NCBI GenBank assembly: GCA_017304475.1
Contig: JAFKKV010000009.1
Location: 434,001 to 498,000, forward strand
Length of the DNA stretch: 64,000 bases
Reading direction: 5' to 3'
Source of the DNA: Hyphomicrobiales bacterium
GTDB lineage: Bacteria; Pseudomonadota; Alphaproteobacteria; Rhizobiales; Phreatobacteraceae
This document shows positions 26,296 through 34,996 of this stretch, one piece after another; within the stretch, counting starts at the first letter, position 1; every line of letters starts with the position of its first letter. The notes below the pieces were generated by a model. The model saw nothing but the letters and a program-made list of their open reading frames with translations. It had not been told where the DNA came from and did not search any database. The position numbers and the translations under genes are program-made.

Positions 26296-26915
26296 CGCTC
26301 GTCCTCATCGATGAGATGGCCGACGCCGGCGCGAAAATAATCGAAGCCGGTATAGAGCGTCAGCAAGGCCGCGATCCACAAGAGGCCGATGCCGATCTGG
26401 GTGACGAAGGGAATGACCTGGTCGCCGGCAGGGCCCGCGATGAGGAAGCCGACCGCCACCAGCTGCAGCGCCGTCTTCCATTTGGCGAGCTGGGTCACCG
26501 GCACGGACACCTGCAGTTCCGCCAGGAATTCCCTGAGGCCCGAGACCAGGATCTCACGCGACAGGATGACGACGGCCGCCCATAGCGACCAGCCGAGAAT
26601 GGTGCCGTCGGCGGCCAGCATCAAAAGCACCACGCCGACCAGCAGCTTGTCGGCGATGGGGTCGAGCATGCGGCCGATGGCCGATTGCTGCGACAGGGCG
26701 CGCGCCAGATAGCCGTCGAAATAGTCGGTGATCGCGGCAATGACGAAAATCGAGAGCGCCACCCAGCGCAGCCATAGGCCGCCCTCATAGATGACCTGCA
26801 CGAACAGGCAGCCCGCCACCAATGGCACGGCAACGACGCGCCCATAGGTGAGCATGTTGGGAATGTTGAACGCACCACCGCGGCGCACGCGCGGGATCGG
26901 ATCAGCCGAGCTCAT
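26292..26915 (-). CDS. pgsA: CDP-diacylglycerol-glycerol-3-phosphate 3-phosphatidyltransferase
   Basis: Makes phosphatidylglycerol phosphate at the inner membrane. The CDP-alcohol phosphotransferase motif is complete (DYFDGYLARALSQQSAIGRMLDP with the D-G-A-R-G-D-D pattern). The protein starts FNIPNMLTYGRVVAVPL after a short N-terminus and has several membrane segments. The start at 26915 (MSSADPIPR) is preferred; the frame is open to 27005. It leads an operon with moaD. Confidence 0.92.
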   Translation of the reverse strand: MSSADPIPRVRRGGAFNIPNMLTYGRVVAVPLVAGCLFVQVIYEGGLWLRWVALSIFVIAAITDYFDGYLARALSQQSAIGRMLDPIADKLLVGVVLLMLAADGTILGWSLWAAVVILSREILVSGLREFLAELQVSVPVTQLAKWKTALQLVAVGFLIAGPAGDQVIPFVTQIGIGLLWIAALLTLYTGFDYFRAGVGHLIDEDER

Positions 26916-27016
26916 GATCTTGTGATGAACGAGGGGCCGTCCTGGGTCAACCGAAAGCCGACATGACCGGCTCTCGGGATGGACAGATCGTTGTGAACGG
27001 ATCAAGAGATGGCGCC

Positions 27017-27547
27017 ATGACCGTCGCCTCGCTCACCATCGCTTGCCGCCGTCCCTGGCTCTCCGCCGCCCTGATCGTCGGGCTCGGCGCGACCGCCACC
27101 ATCCTCGGCGCCTATTTCTTCCAATATGTGATCGGCCTGGCGCCCTGTCCGCTCTGCCTGGAGCAGCGGGTGCCCTATTACATCGCCATTCCCCTGGCCT
27201 TCGCGACCGCGCTCAGCGCCGTCCTGCGCCTGCCGCCGCTGGTCACCCGCGTCGGGCTGCTGGCGCTGGCCCTGGTGATGGCCTGGGGGGCCGGGCTCGG
27301 CGTCTACCATGCCGGCGCCGAATGGGGCTTCTGGCAGGGGCCGACCAGCTGCTCAGCGCCGGCGACGCTCGCCCGCACCCCCGGCGACCTGCTGCGGCAA
27401 TTGCAGACCGGGCCGCGGGTGGTCGATTGCACGGTGGCGGCCTGGCGTTTCCTCGGCCTGTCGCTGGCCGGCTGGAACGTGCTGATCGCGAGCTTCCTGT
27501 CGATCGTGGCGCTCGCCGGCGCAACCCGGCCGCGCGAACAGGCCTGA
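27017..27547 (+). CDS. dsbB: Disulfide bond formation protein B (DsbB family)
   Basis: Inner-membrane quinone-linked oxidase that recycles DsbA. The first redox pair is APCPLCLEQR and the second periplasmic pair is one Cys in GPTSCSAPA and one in VVDCTVAAW; four membrane segments surround them. The ATG at 27017 (MTVASL) fits the family; an earlier in-frame ATG at 26963 would add 18 residues. It is divergent from pgsA. Confidence 0.88.
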   Translation: MTVASLTIACRRPWLSAALIVGLGATATILGAYFFQYVIGLAPCPLCLEQRVPYYIAIPLAFATALSAVLRLPPLVTRVGLLALALVMAWGAGLGVYHAGAEWGFWQGPTSCSAPATLARTPGDLLRQLQTGPRVVDCTVAAWRFLGLSLAGWNVLIASFLSIVALAGATRPREQA

Positions 27548-27562
27548 GGCGGCGTCCGGCGC

Positions 27563-28159
27563 TCAGGGCTCCAGTTCGGTGTCCCAGTAGAGGTAGTCCA
27601 TCCAGCTGTCATGCAGGTAGTTCGGCGGGAACAGCCGGCCGTTGCTGTGCAGGTCCTGGATGGTCGGGGCATAGGGATGCTGCATCAGCTGCATGCCGGA
27701 TTCGCGCAGCGTCTTCGACCCCTTCATGAGATTGCACGGCGAACAGGCGGCCAGCACGTTGTCCCAGGTGGTCTGCCCGCCCTTCGAGCGCGGGATCAGG
27801 TGGTCGAAGGTGAGATCGTCGCTGTCGCCGCAATATTGGCAACGGAATTTGTCGCGCAGGAAGACGTTGAACCGGGTGAAGGCCGGGTTGCGTGACGGCT
27901 TCACATAGGTCTTCAGCGAGACGACGCTCGGCAGCTTCATCTCGAAGCTCGGCGACCGGATCGCCTTTTCGTAGAAGGACACGACCGAGACGCGATCGAG
28001 AAACACCGCCTTGATCGTATCCTGCCAGGACCAGAGCGACAGGGGATAGTAGCTCAACGGGCGGTAGTCCGCGTTGAGGACCAGAGCAGGCCATGAACCG
28101 GGAGAGATGCCGGACGAAACCGGCAGATCCCCGGGAGAAACGGCGACCGTCACGAGCAT
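27563..28159 (-). CDS. HNH endonuclease family protein
   Basis: Conserved HNH nuclease-like protein with N-terminal ALVLNADYRPLSYYPLSLW and SFEMKLPSVVSLKTYV, then a zinc/HNH motif: CQYCG, FDHLIPRSKGG, TWDNVLAACSPCNLMKG. This chromosomal type is found in nearly all Hyphomicrobiales and is not obviously mobile; its role is unclear. The agggag site is only 1 base from the ATG at 28159 and 7 bases from the GTG at 28153, so the GTG may be the true start. Confidence 0.85.
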   Translation of the reverse strand: MLVTVAVSPGDLPVSSGISPGSWPALVLNADYRPLSYYPLSLWSWQDTIKAVFLDRVSVVSFYEKAIRSPSFEMKLPSVVSLKTYVKPSRNPAFTRFNVFLRDKFRCQYCGDSDDLTFDHLIPRSKGGQTTWDNVLAACSPCNLMKGSKTLRESGMQLMQHPYAPTIQDLHSNGRLFPPNYLHDSWMDYLYWDTELEP

Positions 28160-28267
28160 ACTCCCTGCGACCGGTCCTGCTCGCTGATTCGCGAGCAGCG
28201 AATGCAGATAGGCCCTTAATAATAGGAGCACTGTGTCGGTCTTGTGAAGCCTCGAACCAGCCGCGCC

Positions 28268-28912
28268 TCAGGTCAGCCCGAATCCGCCGGCAAGGGCCGC
28301 CCGGCCGAAGCCCAGTCCGCGGGCATCGATCTCATGGCCGATATCGGGAATGAAATGGGTCGCCACCGCCAGGCCCGCGCCGCGCAGCGCCGTGGCGGCG
28401 GCTTCCATATGGCCCGGCGGGATGACGTCGTCGAGGCCGCCGTGAACCAGCGTCACCGGCGGTCGCACCGTGATCTCGCTGAGGTTTTCGGGGCCGGCGA
28501 GGCGGCCGGAATAGCCGATGAGCGCGGCCGCCGGGGCCTTGCGGCGCAGCCCGACATGCAGGGCGGTCATGGCGCCCTGGCTGAAACCGACCAGGCCGAG
28601 CGCGCTGTCGTCGAACGACAGGCGCTGGAGTTCGGCATCCAGGAAGGCGTCGACCGTGGCGCGGATGCCGAGGCATCCCGACCAGTATTCGCGGGGATTG
28701 CGCAGGTCGAGCGGGAACCATTGCCGGCCGCTCGGCATGTGATCGCAGGGCTCCGGCGCGTTCGGCGCGACGAAGGCCGCGTCCGGCAGCGCCTGGCGCC
28801 AGGCCTGGCCGAGCGCGATCAGGTCGCCGCCGTCGGCGCCATAGCCATGCAGGATCACCACCAACTGGCGGGCCCGGCCGGACAGGGGTTGCAGGCGTGG
28901 GCCGTCCAGCAT
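28268..28912 (-). CDS. Carboxylesterase/phospholipase family alpha/beta hydrolase
   Basis: Serine hydrolase of about 214 residues in the acyl-thioesterase/carboxylesterase 2 group. Seen: VVILHGYGADGGDL oxyanion loop, nucleophile in GLVGFSQGAMTAL, Asp in HGGLDDVIPP and His in IPDIGHEI. The ATG overlaps the glycosylase stop by one base (TGATG), so the genes are translationally coupled. The substrate is unknown. Confidence 0.88.
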   Translation of the reverse strand: MLDGPRLQPLSGRARQLVVILHGYGADGGDLIALGQAWRQALPDAAFVAPNAPEPCDHMPSGRQWFPLDLRNPREYWSGCLGIRATVDAFLDAELQRLSFDDSALGLVGFSQGAMTALHVGLRRKAPAAALIGYSGRLAGPENLSEITVRPPVTLVHGGLDDVIPPGHMEAAATALRGAGLAVATHFIPDIGHEIDARGLGFGRAALAGGFGLT

Positions 28913-29559
28913 CAGGCCACCAGGGGTTCGGCGATGCGGCCGGTGCGCCGCGCCGCATAATAGGCCCAAAGCAGGCGCGCGGCGACGGCGCGATAGGGGC
29001 GCCAGCGTTCGGCGAGCGGCCCCATCTCCTTGGCCGTCGGCCGGCCGGGCAGCCCTAAGAGGTCGCCGGCAGCGGCCTGCAGCGCGATGTCGCCGGCCGG
29101 CCAGGCATCGATATGGCCGAGGCAGGACAGGAGATAGACATCGGCGGTCCAGGGGCCGATGCCCTTCACCTTGGTCAGCATGGCATGGGCCTCGTCCGCG
29201 TCGTGGCGGTCGAGCGCTCCGAGATCGAGGCCGCCTTCGGTGACCGCGGCCGAGATCGCCCTGAGCGTGCGGACTTTCGGCCGCGACAGGCCGGCGGCCC
29301 GATAGTCCTCGTCGCTGGCGGAGCCGAGGATCTCCGGCGTCCAGGCGCCGAACACGGTCTCGGCGCGGGCCCAGATGGCGCGCGCCGCATCGACCGAGAT
29401 CTGCTGGAACACGACGATCTGGACCAGGCCCTCGAAGCCCGGCGCGCGCCGGCGCAGCGGCGGCGCGCCGAGCTCCGCATGGGTCTTGGCCATATGCGGG
29501 CAAAGGCCGGTCAGCGCGGTCAGCGCGTGGGCAAGATCGGCCTCGGTTTCGATACGCAT
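28912..29559 (-). CDS. DNA-3-methyladenine glycosylase II-type protein
   Basis: Removes alkylated bases from DNA. The helix-hairpin-helix GPD motif is clear: KVKGIGPWTADVYLLSCLGHIDAWPAGDIAL, where the Asp near the end is catalytic; FQQISVDAARAIW comes before it. I chose the ATG at 29559 (MRIETEADL). An earlier ATG at 29622 would share a CATG palindrome with the divergent gluQRS start. It lacks the N-terminal domain of E. coli AlkA, as do many short homologues. Confidence 0.87.
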   Translation of the reverse strand: MRIETEADLAHALTALTGLCPHMAKTHAELGAPPLRRRAPGFEGLVQIVVFQQISVDAARAIWARAETVFGAWTPEILGSASDEDYRAAGLSRPKVRTLRAISAAVTEGGLDLGALDRHDADEAHAMLTKVKGIGPWTADVYLLSCLGHIDAWPAGDIALQAAAGDLLGLPGRPTAKEMGPLAERWRPYRAVAARLLWAYYAARRTGRIAEPLVA

Positions 29560-29620
29560 GGCGGCTTTGGCTCGGGCATTCGGGTTGCGTTGTCGCGGCT
29601 CAGTCAGCATAGGCTTGACC

Positions 29621-30532
29621 ATGGTCCCCGCGCATCTCCCGATTTCTCAGACCGATCCTGCGGTGCTGCGCTTCGCGCCGAGCCCGAATGGCGCGCTGCA
29701 TCTCGGCCATGCGCTGAGCGTCTTCGAGAACGCCGCCATGGCGGAGCGGCTCGGCGGCCGCCTGCTGCTGCGTATCGAGGATATCGATCCGACCCGCTGC
29801 CGGCCGGAATTCGAGGCGGCTCTGCTGGACGACCTCGCTTGGCTCGGCATCGCCTTCGAGACGCCGGCGCGCCGGCAATCCGAACATCTCGCCACCTATC
29901 GGCAGGCGCTCGACCGGCTCGACGCCATGGGCCTGGTCTTCGCGAGCTTCGAAAGCCGGGGCGAGTTGAAGGCGCTTGCCGCGGCGCGGGCGGCCGAGAC
30001 CGGCCGGGACTGGCCGACCGATCCGGACGGCGCGCCGCTTTATGCCGGCCGCGGCGCAGGCCTGAGCCCGGCCGAGCGGGCCGGACAGGTGGCCTCCGGG
30101 CGGCCCTTCGCGCTCAGGCTCAGGATGACCGAGGCCCTGCGCCGGCTCGGCCGGCCGCTCGCCTGGACCGAGGTCGACGCGGCAGGCGCCGATCCGCGCC
30201 TGGTGGCGGCCGATCCGTCCCGCTGGGGCGACGTGGTGCTCGGCCGCAAGGAGACGCCGACCAGCTATCACCTTTCGGTGGTGGTCGACGACGCGCTGCA
30301 GGGCGTCAGCCATGTCGTGCGCGGCCAGGACCTGTTCGAGGCGACCGCGGTGCATCGCCTGCTGCAGGAACTGCTCGGCTTGCCCCAGCCGCTCTACCGC
30401 CACCACCGCCTGGTGCTGGGCGCCGACGGCCGCAAGCTGTCGAAGAGCGAGGCGGCGACCGGGCTCGCCAGCCTGCGCGAGGCGGGCGCGACGGCGGATG
30501 ACATCAGGCGGCTTGTCGGCTTCGGGCGGTAG
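29621..30532 (+). CDS. gluQ: Glutamyl-Q tRNA(Asp) synthetase, cysteine-free variant
   Basis: Truncated glutamyl-tRNA synthetase that attaches glutamate to queuosine of tRNA-Asp. Class I signatures are present: RFAPSPNGALHLGHALS (HIGH-like), LRIEDIDPTRCRPEF, GVSHVVRGQDLFEATAVHRLLQ and KLSKS. The anticodon-binding domain is missing, as expected. The usual zinc-binding cysteines around residue 100-130 are absent: the stretch from FASFESRG to LYAGRG has no Cys. The catalytic residues are kept, so an active zinc-free form is likely. Confidence 0.88.
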   Translation: MVPAHLPISQTDPAVLRFAPSPNGALHLGHALSVFENAAMAERLGGRLLLRIEDIDPTRCRPEFEAALLDDLAWLGIAFETPARRQSEHLATYRQALDRLDAMGLVFASFESRGELKALAAARAAETGRDWPTDPDGAPLYAGRGAGLSPAERAGQVASGRPFALRLRMTEALRRLGRPLAWTEVDAAGADPRLVAADPSRWGDVVLGRKETPTSYHLSVVVDDALQGVSHVVRGQDLFEATAVHRLLQELLGLPQPLYRHHRLVLGADGRKLSKSEAATGLASLREAGATADDIRRLVGFGR

Positions 30533-30556
30533 ACGGCCGCGGCCGGCGCGACGCGC

Positions 30557-31105
30557 TCACCCCTTGAAGCCGTCGGTCTCGAGAAAAGCCAGCTCGTCGG
30601 GCGTGCTGGCGCGGCCGAGAATGGCGTTGCGGTGCGGGAAGCGGCCGAACCGGGCGATCAGGTCGCGATGGACCTCGGCATAGCCATTGAGATCGGCGTC
30701 GCCGAGGGTTTTGATCAAGGCCACCGAACGGTGCTGCACGGCGATCTGCTCGGTATGCTCGAGCGGCAGGTAGATGAACAGGCGCAGGTCCGGCCCGATC
30801 AGCCGGTCCAGGCCCTTGCCGATGGCGCGTTCGGCGATGGCCAGCGCCAGCGGATCGGCGGCAAAGGCGCGGGCCTCTCCGCGGAACATGTTCCGCGAGA
30901 ACTGGTCGAGCACCAGGAGCAGCGCCAGGGTCGCGCCGGCGGTCGCCTCCCAGGGCTCCAGCTCGCCCGCGGCGGCGGCCTCGTAGGTCTCCAGGAAGCG
31001 GCTGACGATGGCGGCGTCGAAGGCATCGTCCTTGGCGAACCAGAGGTCGGGGCCGGCGTCGCGCCAGAAGGCGATGATCGCCTCGGGTGTTTCGATTGAT
31101 TTCAC
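30557..31105 (-). CDS. DUF924 family protein
   Basis: 182-residue helical, TPR-like protein. Family landmarks: IIAFWRDAGPDLWFAKDDAFD, LLLVLDQFSRNMFRG, LRLFIYLPLEHTE, and RFGRFPHRNAILGR. No function is established. The GTG start overlaps the stop of the upstream COG0523 GTPase by 4 bases, making it the last gene of a four-gene operon. Confidence 0.87.
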   Translation of the reverse strand: MKSIETPEAIIAFWRDAGPDLWFAKDDAFDAAIVSRFLETYEAAAAGELEPWEATAGATLALLLVLDQFSRNMFRGEARAFAADPLALAIAERAIGKGLDRLIGPDLRLFIYLPLEHTEQIAVQHRSVALIKTLGDADLNGYAEVHRDLIARFGRFPHRNAILGRASTPDELAFLETDGFKG

Positions 31106-32211
31106 AGGCCGAGCCCCGGAATGGCGAGAGGATTTTCGGTCAAGGCGGCCCGATCCGGCTGGTCGGCGCGCGGCACGCCGAGAAAGGCGTCATAAAGCGC
31201 CTGGACCGTCTGGGGCTCCATATCCTTCAGGATGAAGACGATGCGGGTGCGGGCATCGCCGTCCGGCCAGGCATCCAGCACGGTGGTCGGGTGGAACACA
31301 TGCTGGGCGCCGTGAATGACCACCGGGCGATCCGGGAACTCGGCGATCTTGACCACGCCCTTGACGCGCAGGAGCTTCGGGCCGTGGGCGCCGCGCAGCA
31401 GTTCCAGGAACATGTCGAAGGCGGCCGAGCCGAGCGCCTGGTCGCTGGTCAGGGCAAAGGCCTTGATGCCGTCGTCATGGCTGTGATCGCCGCCATCGGC
31501 GGCGAGCGCCGCCTGGTTCAGCCAGCGCGTGACGTCGGGCACCTTGGTGGCGGGATCGTAGAGGCCGGCGGCAAGCACCGCCCGGGCATCGGCCTCGCCC
31601 TTGGCCGCATCGAGTTGAATGGCGGTCGGCGCCAGCGCGGCGAGCCGCGCCTCGAGCCTGCCGAGATCGTGCCGGCGCGCATCGCTGTCGACGAGGTCGG
31701 TCTTGGTCAGCACGATCCGGTCGGCGACGGCGGCCTGTTTCACCGCTTCCGGGTGGGCGTCGAGAGTGGCGAGCCCGTTGATCGCGTCGACCACGGTGAT
31801 GACGGCATCCAGCCGGTAGCGCATCACCAGATAGGGATGGGCCATCATGGTGTGGATGACCGGGATCGGGTCGGCGAGGCCGGTGGTCTCGATCACCACC
31901 CGGGCGAAGGGGTCGACGCGGCCATTGTCGAGCGCGCGCAGGAGATCCTCGAGGGCCGAGACGAGGTCGCCGCGCACCGTGCAGCAGACGCAGCCGGAGG
32001 ACAGCATGACGATGCCCTCGTCGACGGTGCGCACCAGCAGGTGGTCGAGACCGATCTCGCCGAATTCATTGATCAGGACGGCGGTGTCCTTCATGCCGGG
32101 ATCGGCCAGCAGGCGGTTCAGCAAGGTGGTCTTGCCGGCTCCGAGAAAGCCGGTCAGCACGGACACCGGGATCGGCGGACGCGGTCGCCGGGGGCGCGGG
32201 GCATCGGACAT
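31102..32211 (-). CDS. COG0523 (CobW/ZNG1-type) GTP-binding metallochaperone
   Basis: G3E GTPase with Walker A GFLGAGKTTLLNRLL, the metal-binding CxCC motif in SSGCVCCTVRGDL, VVIETTGLADP, the specificity motif TKTD, and a C-terminal CobW domain ending with a short tail. A His/Asp cluster (GGDHSHDD) lies in the middle. Members deliver zinc, cobalt or other metals to client enzymes. 369 residues from the ATG at 32211. The operon encodes no obvious metal enzyme, so the client is unknown. Confidence 0.9.
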   Translation of the reverse strand: MSDAPRPRRPRPPIPVSVLTGFLGAGKTTLLNRLLADPGMKDTAVLINEFGEIGLDHLLVRTVDEGIVMLSSGCVCCTVRGDLVSALEDLLRALDNGRVDPFARVVIETTGLADPIPVIHTMMAHPYLVMRYRLDAVITVVDAINGLATLDAHPEAVKQAAVADRIVLTKTDLVDSDARRHDLGRLEARLAALAPTAIQLDAAKGEADARAVLAAGLYDPATKVPDVTRWLNQAALAADGGDHSHDDGIKAFALTSDQALGSAAFDMFLELLRGAHGPKLLRVKGVVKIAEFPDRPVVIHGAQHVFHPTTVLDAWPDGDARTRIVFILKDMEPQTVQALYDAFLGVPRADQPDRAALTENPLAIPGLGL

Positions 32212-32216
32212 GGGTT

Positions 32217-33104
32217 TCAGACGGATTTTGGCGCGCGCCGCAATTCGACCAGCGAAGATGCGACGAGGGCGGTGAGAACAAGCAGGCTTCCCACCATTTG
32301 GGGCGCCGACAGGGTTTCGCCAAGGACGAAATTGGCGGCGACGATGGCGACCACCGGCTCGAGGCAGAAGACCAGGCCGACCAGCGCCGGAGGCGCGCTG
32401 CGGGCGCTGAGCATCTGAAAGACAAAACCGATGACATAACCGGCGATCGTCATGGTCGCGGCGAACCAGGCGCCCGCCAGCACGCTCCATGAGCCTAATC
32501 CATTGGCGAGCGCCGCGAGGCCCGCGATCGGCATGATCACCACATGGGACCAGAACAGCAGCGCCTTCTGACCGATGCGGCCGCCCGCCCGCGCCGCGGC
32601 GAAGAACTGGCAGGCGGCGAAAACGCTGGCCGCGGCCGCCAGCAGCACGCCGCGCATGTCGATGCCGCCGAGCTTGGGCCCGAGCGCGATGGCCAGCCCG
32701 CAAAAGGCCAGGGCGAAAACGCCGAGGCGCTGCAGGGTGAAGCGTTCGCCGTCGATGAACGGGCTGGCGAGCAGGATCAGCAGCGGAAAGGTGTAGAAGA
32801 CGACGGCGGCGATGCCGATCGGCACGAAGGAGATCGCGAAGAAATAGGCGAGCCCGATGCCGGCGGAGGTGACGCCGACCAGGATCAAGACCGGCCGGTC
32901 GCGCGTCTCGACCTTCAGCGAGCCGCCCGCGAGCGCGATGGTCGCCGCCACCGCTCCCATCATCAGGAAGACGCGCAGGAAGACCAGATCGGCGGCGGAA
33001 ACGCCCTGCTGGGTCGCCATGCGCGCGAAAACGATATTGACGCCATAGGCGGTGGCGCCGACCAGCGCGGCGCCGATGCCCAGGGCACGCGCCGAGATCG
33101 TCAC
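32217..33104 (-). CDS. EamA/DMT-family transporter
   Basis: Inner-membrane drug/metabolite transporter with ten predicted membrane segments in two EamA repeats, 295 residues. The GTG start overlaps the carboxypeptidase stop by 4 bases, and the next gene begins 5 bases after its stop. The cargo is unknown. Confidence 0.87.
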   Translation of the reverse strand: MTISARALGIGAALVGATAYGVNIVFARMATQQGVSAADLVFLRVFLMMGAVAATIALAGGSLKVETRDRPVLILVGVTSAGIGLAYFFAISFVPIGIAAVVFYTFPLLILLASPFIDGERFTLQRLGVFALAFCGLAIALGPKLGGIDMRGVLLAAAASVFAACQFFAAARAGGRIGQKALLFWSHVVIMPIAGLAALANGLGSWSVLAGAWFAATMTIAGYVIGFVFQMLSARSAPPALVGLVFCLEPVVAIVAANFVLGETLSAPQMVGSLLVLTALVASSLVELRRAPKSV

Positions 33105-34852
33105 GAACGCGGGACGATCGGGATCGGAGCGGGCGCCGGCCGCGCCGCGGCGCGGGGCGCCGGCCGGGGTGCCGGCTGCGGCGTGCTGCTGGCCGGCCGG
33201 ACCTCACGGGTAGTGCGCCGGCCGGATTCGGCATGACGCCCGGTCTGCACGGTCGGGCGCTGGGCCTCGTCGGAGTTGCGGGCGGCTTGCGTGGCTGGTG
33301 TCGCCGGCCGCGCCGCGCCCTGCAGGGACATGGGCGCACCGATGGCGCCGGGGCGCCCAGGGGCCGCGGCTGGCTGGCTGGCCGGCGTGGCGCTGCCGAT
33401 CGCGCCTGGCGCGCGGTGGCCGCTGGCCGTTCCCTGCGGCGCCTGCGCCGGATCGACGGCACGGCCGATGGCGCCGGCGGGCGCGGCCGGAGGCGCCGGG
33501 ACGGTGGTGACGGTCACGGTCGGCGTCATGCTGGCGGTCGCCGGCTGCGGCAGGGTGGCCGTGCCGGAGGCCGGCAAGGTGACGCGCCGGGAGCCCGGGG
33601 TCGAGGCCAGCATCGGTGCGGCGGCCGCCGGCGGCGGCGCGGAACCGGCACCGCCGATGAACACCGGAATGGGGTCCATGCTCGGCCGGTAGGGGCCGAG
33701 CAGCGAGGGCAGCTGGCCGGAGGCGGCGGCGATCGCCTGCGCGCCGGTGCCGCGGCGGGCCGAGGGCTGGGCCATCATCTGGGCATAGCTGAGATTGCCG
33801 GGATCGCCATGCGAGGCGATCGGCTCGTTTTCGAGGTCCTCGCCCGATTCGATATAGACCGGGCCGCGGCCGCGCCGCCGGCAGGCCTGGTCGCGAATGT
33901 CGGGCGGGCCGGAGAAGGTGTCGTTCTGGACACCCTCGACGGCGACGCCGGAGCCGCCATAACCGGCGAAATGGCGCTCGAACAGGCCGGCCGCGGTCTC
34001 GGCCCGGCCGCGCGCCGAGGTCGCGCCCAGCACGACGACGATCAATTGCCGGCCGCCGCGGGTGGCGGTGGCGACGACATTGAAGCCGGAGGCGCAGGTG
34101 AAGCCGGTCTTGAACCCGTCGGCGCCGGGATAGCGGCCGATCAGGTGGTTATGATTGCGCATGACGCGATTGCCATAGCGGATCGCCGGCATGCGCCAGA
34201 GCAGCGACTGCTCGGGAAATTCGCGCATCAGGGCGCGGGCGAGCACCGCCATGTCGCGCGCCGATGTCTGCTGGCCGACGGCGGGCAGGCCGTTCGGGTT
34301 GACGAACCGCGTGGCGGTCATGCCGAGGCGGCGCGCCTCGGCGTTCATCATCGCGGCGAAATTCTCGACCGAGCCGCCGAGCCCTTCGGCAATGGTCACC
34401 GAGACGTCGTTGGCCGACTTGACCATGATGATCTTCAAGGCGTTGTCGATGGTGACGACGGTGCCGGGACGGAAGCCCATTTTCGACGGGGTGGCGCGCG
34501 CGGCGCGCTGCGAGACCGTCAGGCCGGTATTCATGCTGACCCGGCCCTGGCGGACCTGGTTGAGCGCGACATAGGCGGTCATCATCTTGGTCAGCGAGGC
34601 GGGCAACCAGGGGGTGCCGGCGCGATCGGCCTGCAGAACCTGGCCGGTGGCGACATCGACCACGATGGTCGGTCCGACCTGCTGGGCCGCCGCCGGCGCG
34701 GCAAGCCCGAGGCTAAGCGCGATCGTGGCGGCGAGGGCGGGAGCGCTGATCCGCAAGGTCGGGCCTTTATGGGGAATAAGACGATTGGACGGAGGTCTTT
34801 TACCTGCTTCGCGGGTTGTTCGCCAAGTGGGGTGAACCACGGGGTGAACCAT
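33101..34852 (-). CDS. D-alanyl-D-alanine carboxypeptidase (S11 family) with Pro/Ala-rich tail
   Basis: Periplasmic peptidoglycan-trimming enzyme. A signal peptide (ISAPALAATIALSLGLAAPAAAQ) precedes the penicillin-binding core: SLTK (nucleophile Ser), SAND and the DGFKTGF triad. After about residue 330 the protein turns into a long Pro/Ala/Thr-rich, low-complexity tail without a recognised C-terminal domain. The start is uncertain: the ATG at 34852 lacks a good site, while a TTG at 34756 directly before the signal peptide has aaagg seven bases upstream and may be the true start. It leads the four-gene operon. Confidence 0.87.
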   Translation of the reverse strand: MVHPVVHPTWRTTREAGKRPPSNRLIPHKGPTLRISAPALAATIALSLGLAAPAAAQQVGPTIVVDVATGQVLQADRAGTPWLPASLTKMMTAYVALNQVRQGRVSMNTGLTVSQRAARATPSKMGFRPGTVVTIDNALKIIMVKSANDVSVTIAEGLGGSVENFAAMMNAEARRLGMTATRFVNPNGLPAVGQQTSARDMAVLARALMREFPEQSLLWRMPAIRYGNRVMRNHNHLIGRYPGADGFKTGFTCASGFNVVATATRGGRQLIVVVLGATSARGRAETAAGLFERHFAGYGGSGVAVEGVQNDTFSGPPDIRDQACRRRGRGPVYIESGEDLENEPIASHGDPGNLSYAQMMAQPSARRGTGAQAIAAASGQLPSLLGPYRPSMDPIPVFIGGAGSAPPPAAAAPMLASTPGSRRVTLPASGTATLPQPATASMTPTVTVTTVPAPPAAPAGAIGRAVDPAQAPQGTASGHRAPGAIGSATPASQPAAAPGRPGAIGAPMSLQGAARPATPATQAARNSDEAQRPTVQTGRHAESGRRTTREVRPASSTPQPAPRPAPRAAARPAPAPIPIVPRS

Positions 34853-34996
34853 GAGGCGGGCCGCGTGCCGGACAAGACGGGCGAGGCCCGCTATCAATCG
34901 TCCGAACGCGGCCAAACGATGGCCCGGCCGGTCCGGTTTTCGCCGCAGGGCCACACGTCAGGATGGTCGGCCGGGCGGAGGGCCGCGCGGTAGCGC

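Noticed and set aside
33233..34993. 586-codon plus-strand open frame
   Set aside because: It is antisense to the D-Ala-D-Ala carboxypeptidase gene and has Gly/Arg-rich sequence with no family features.
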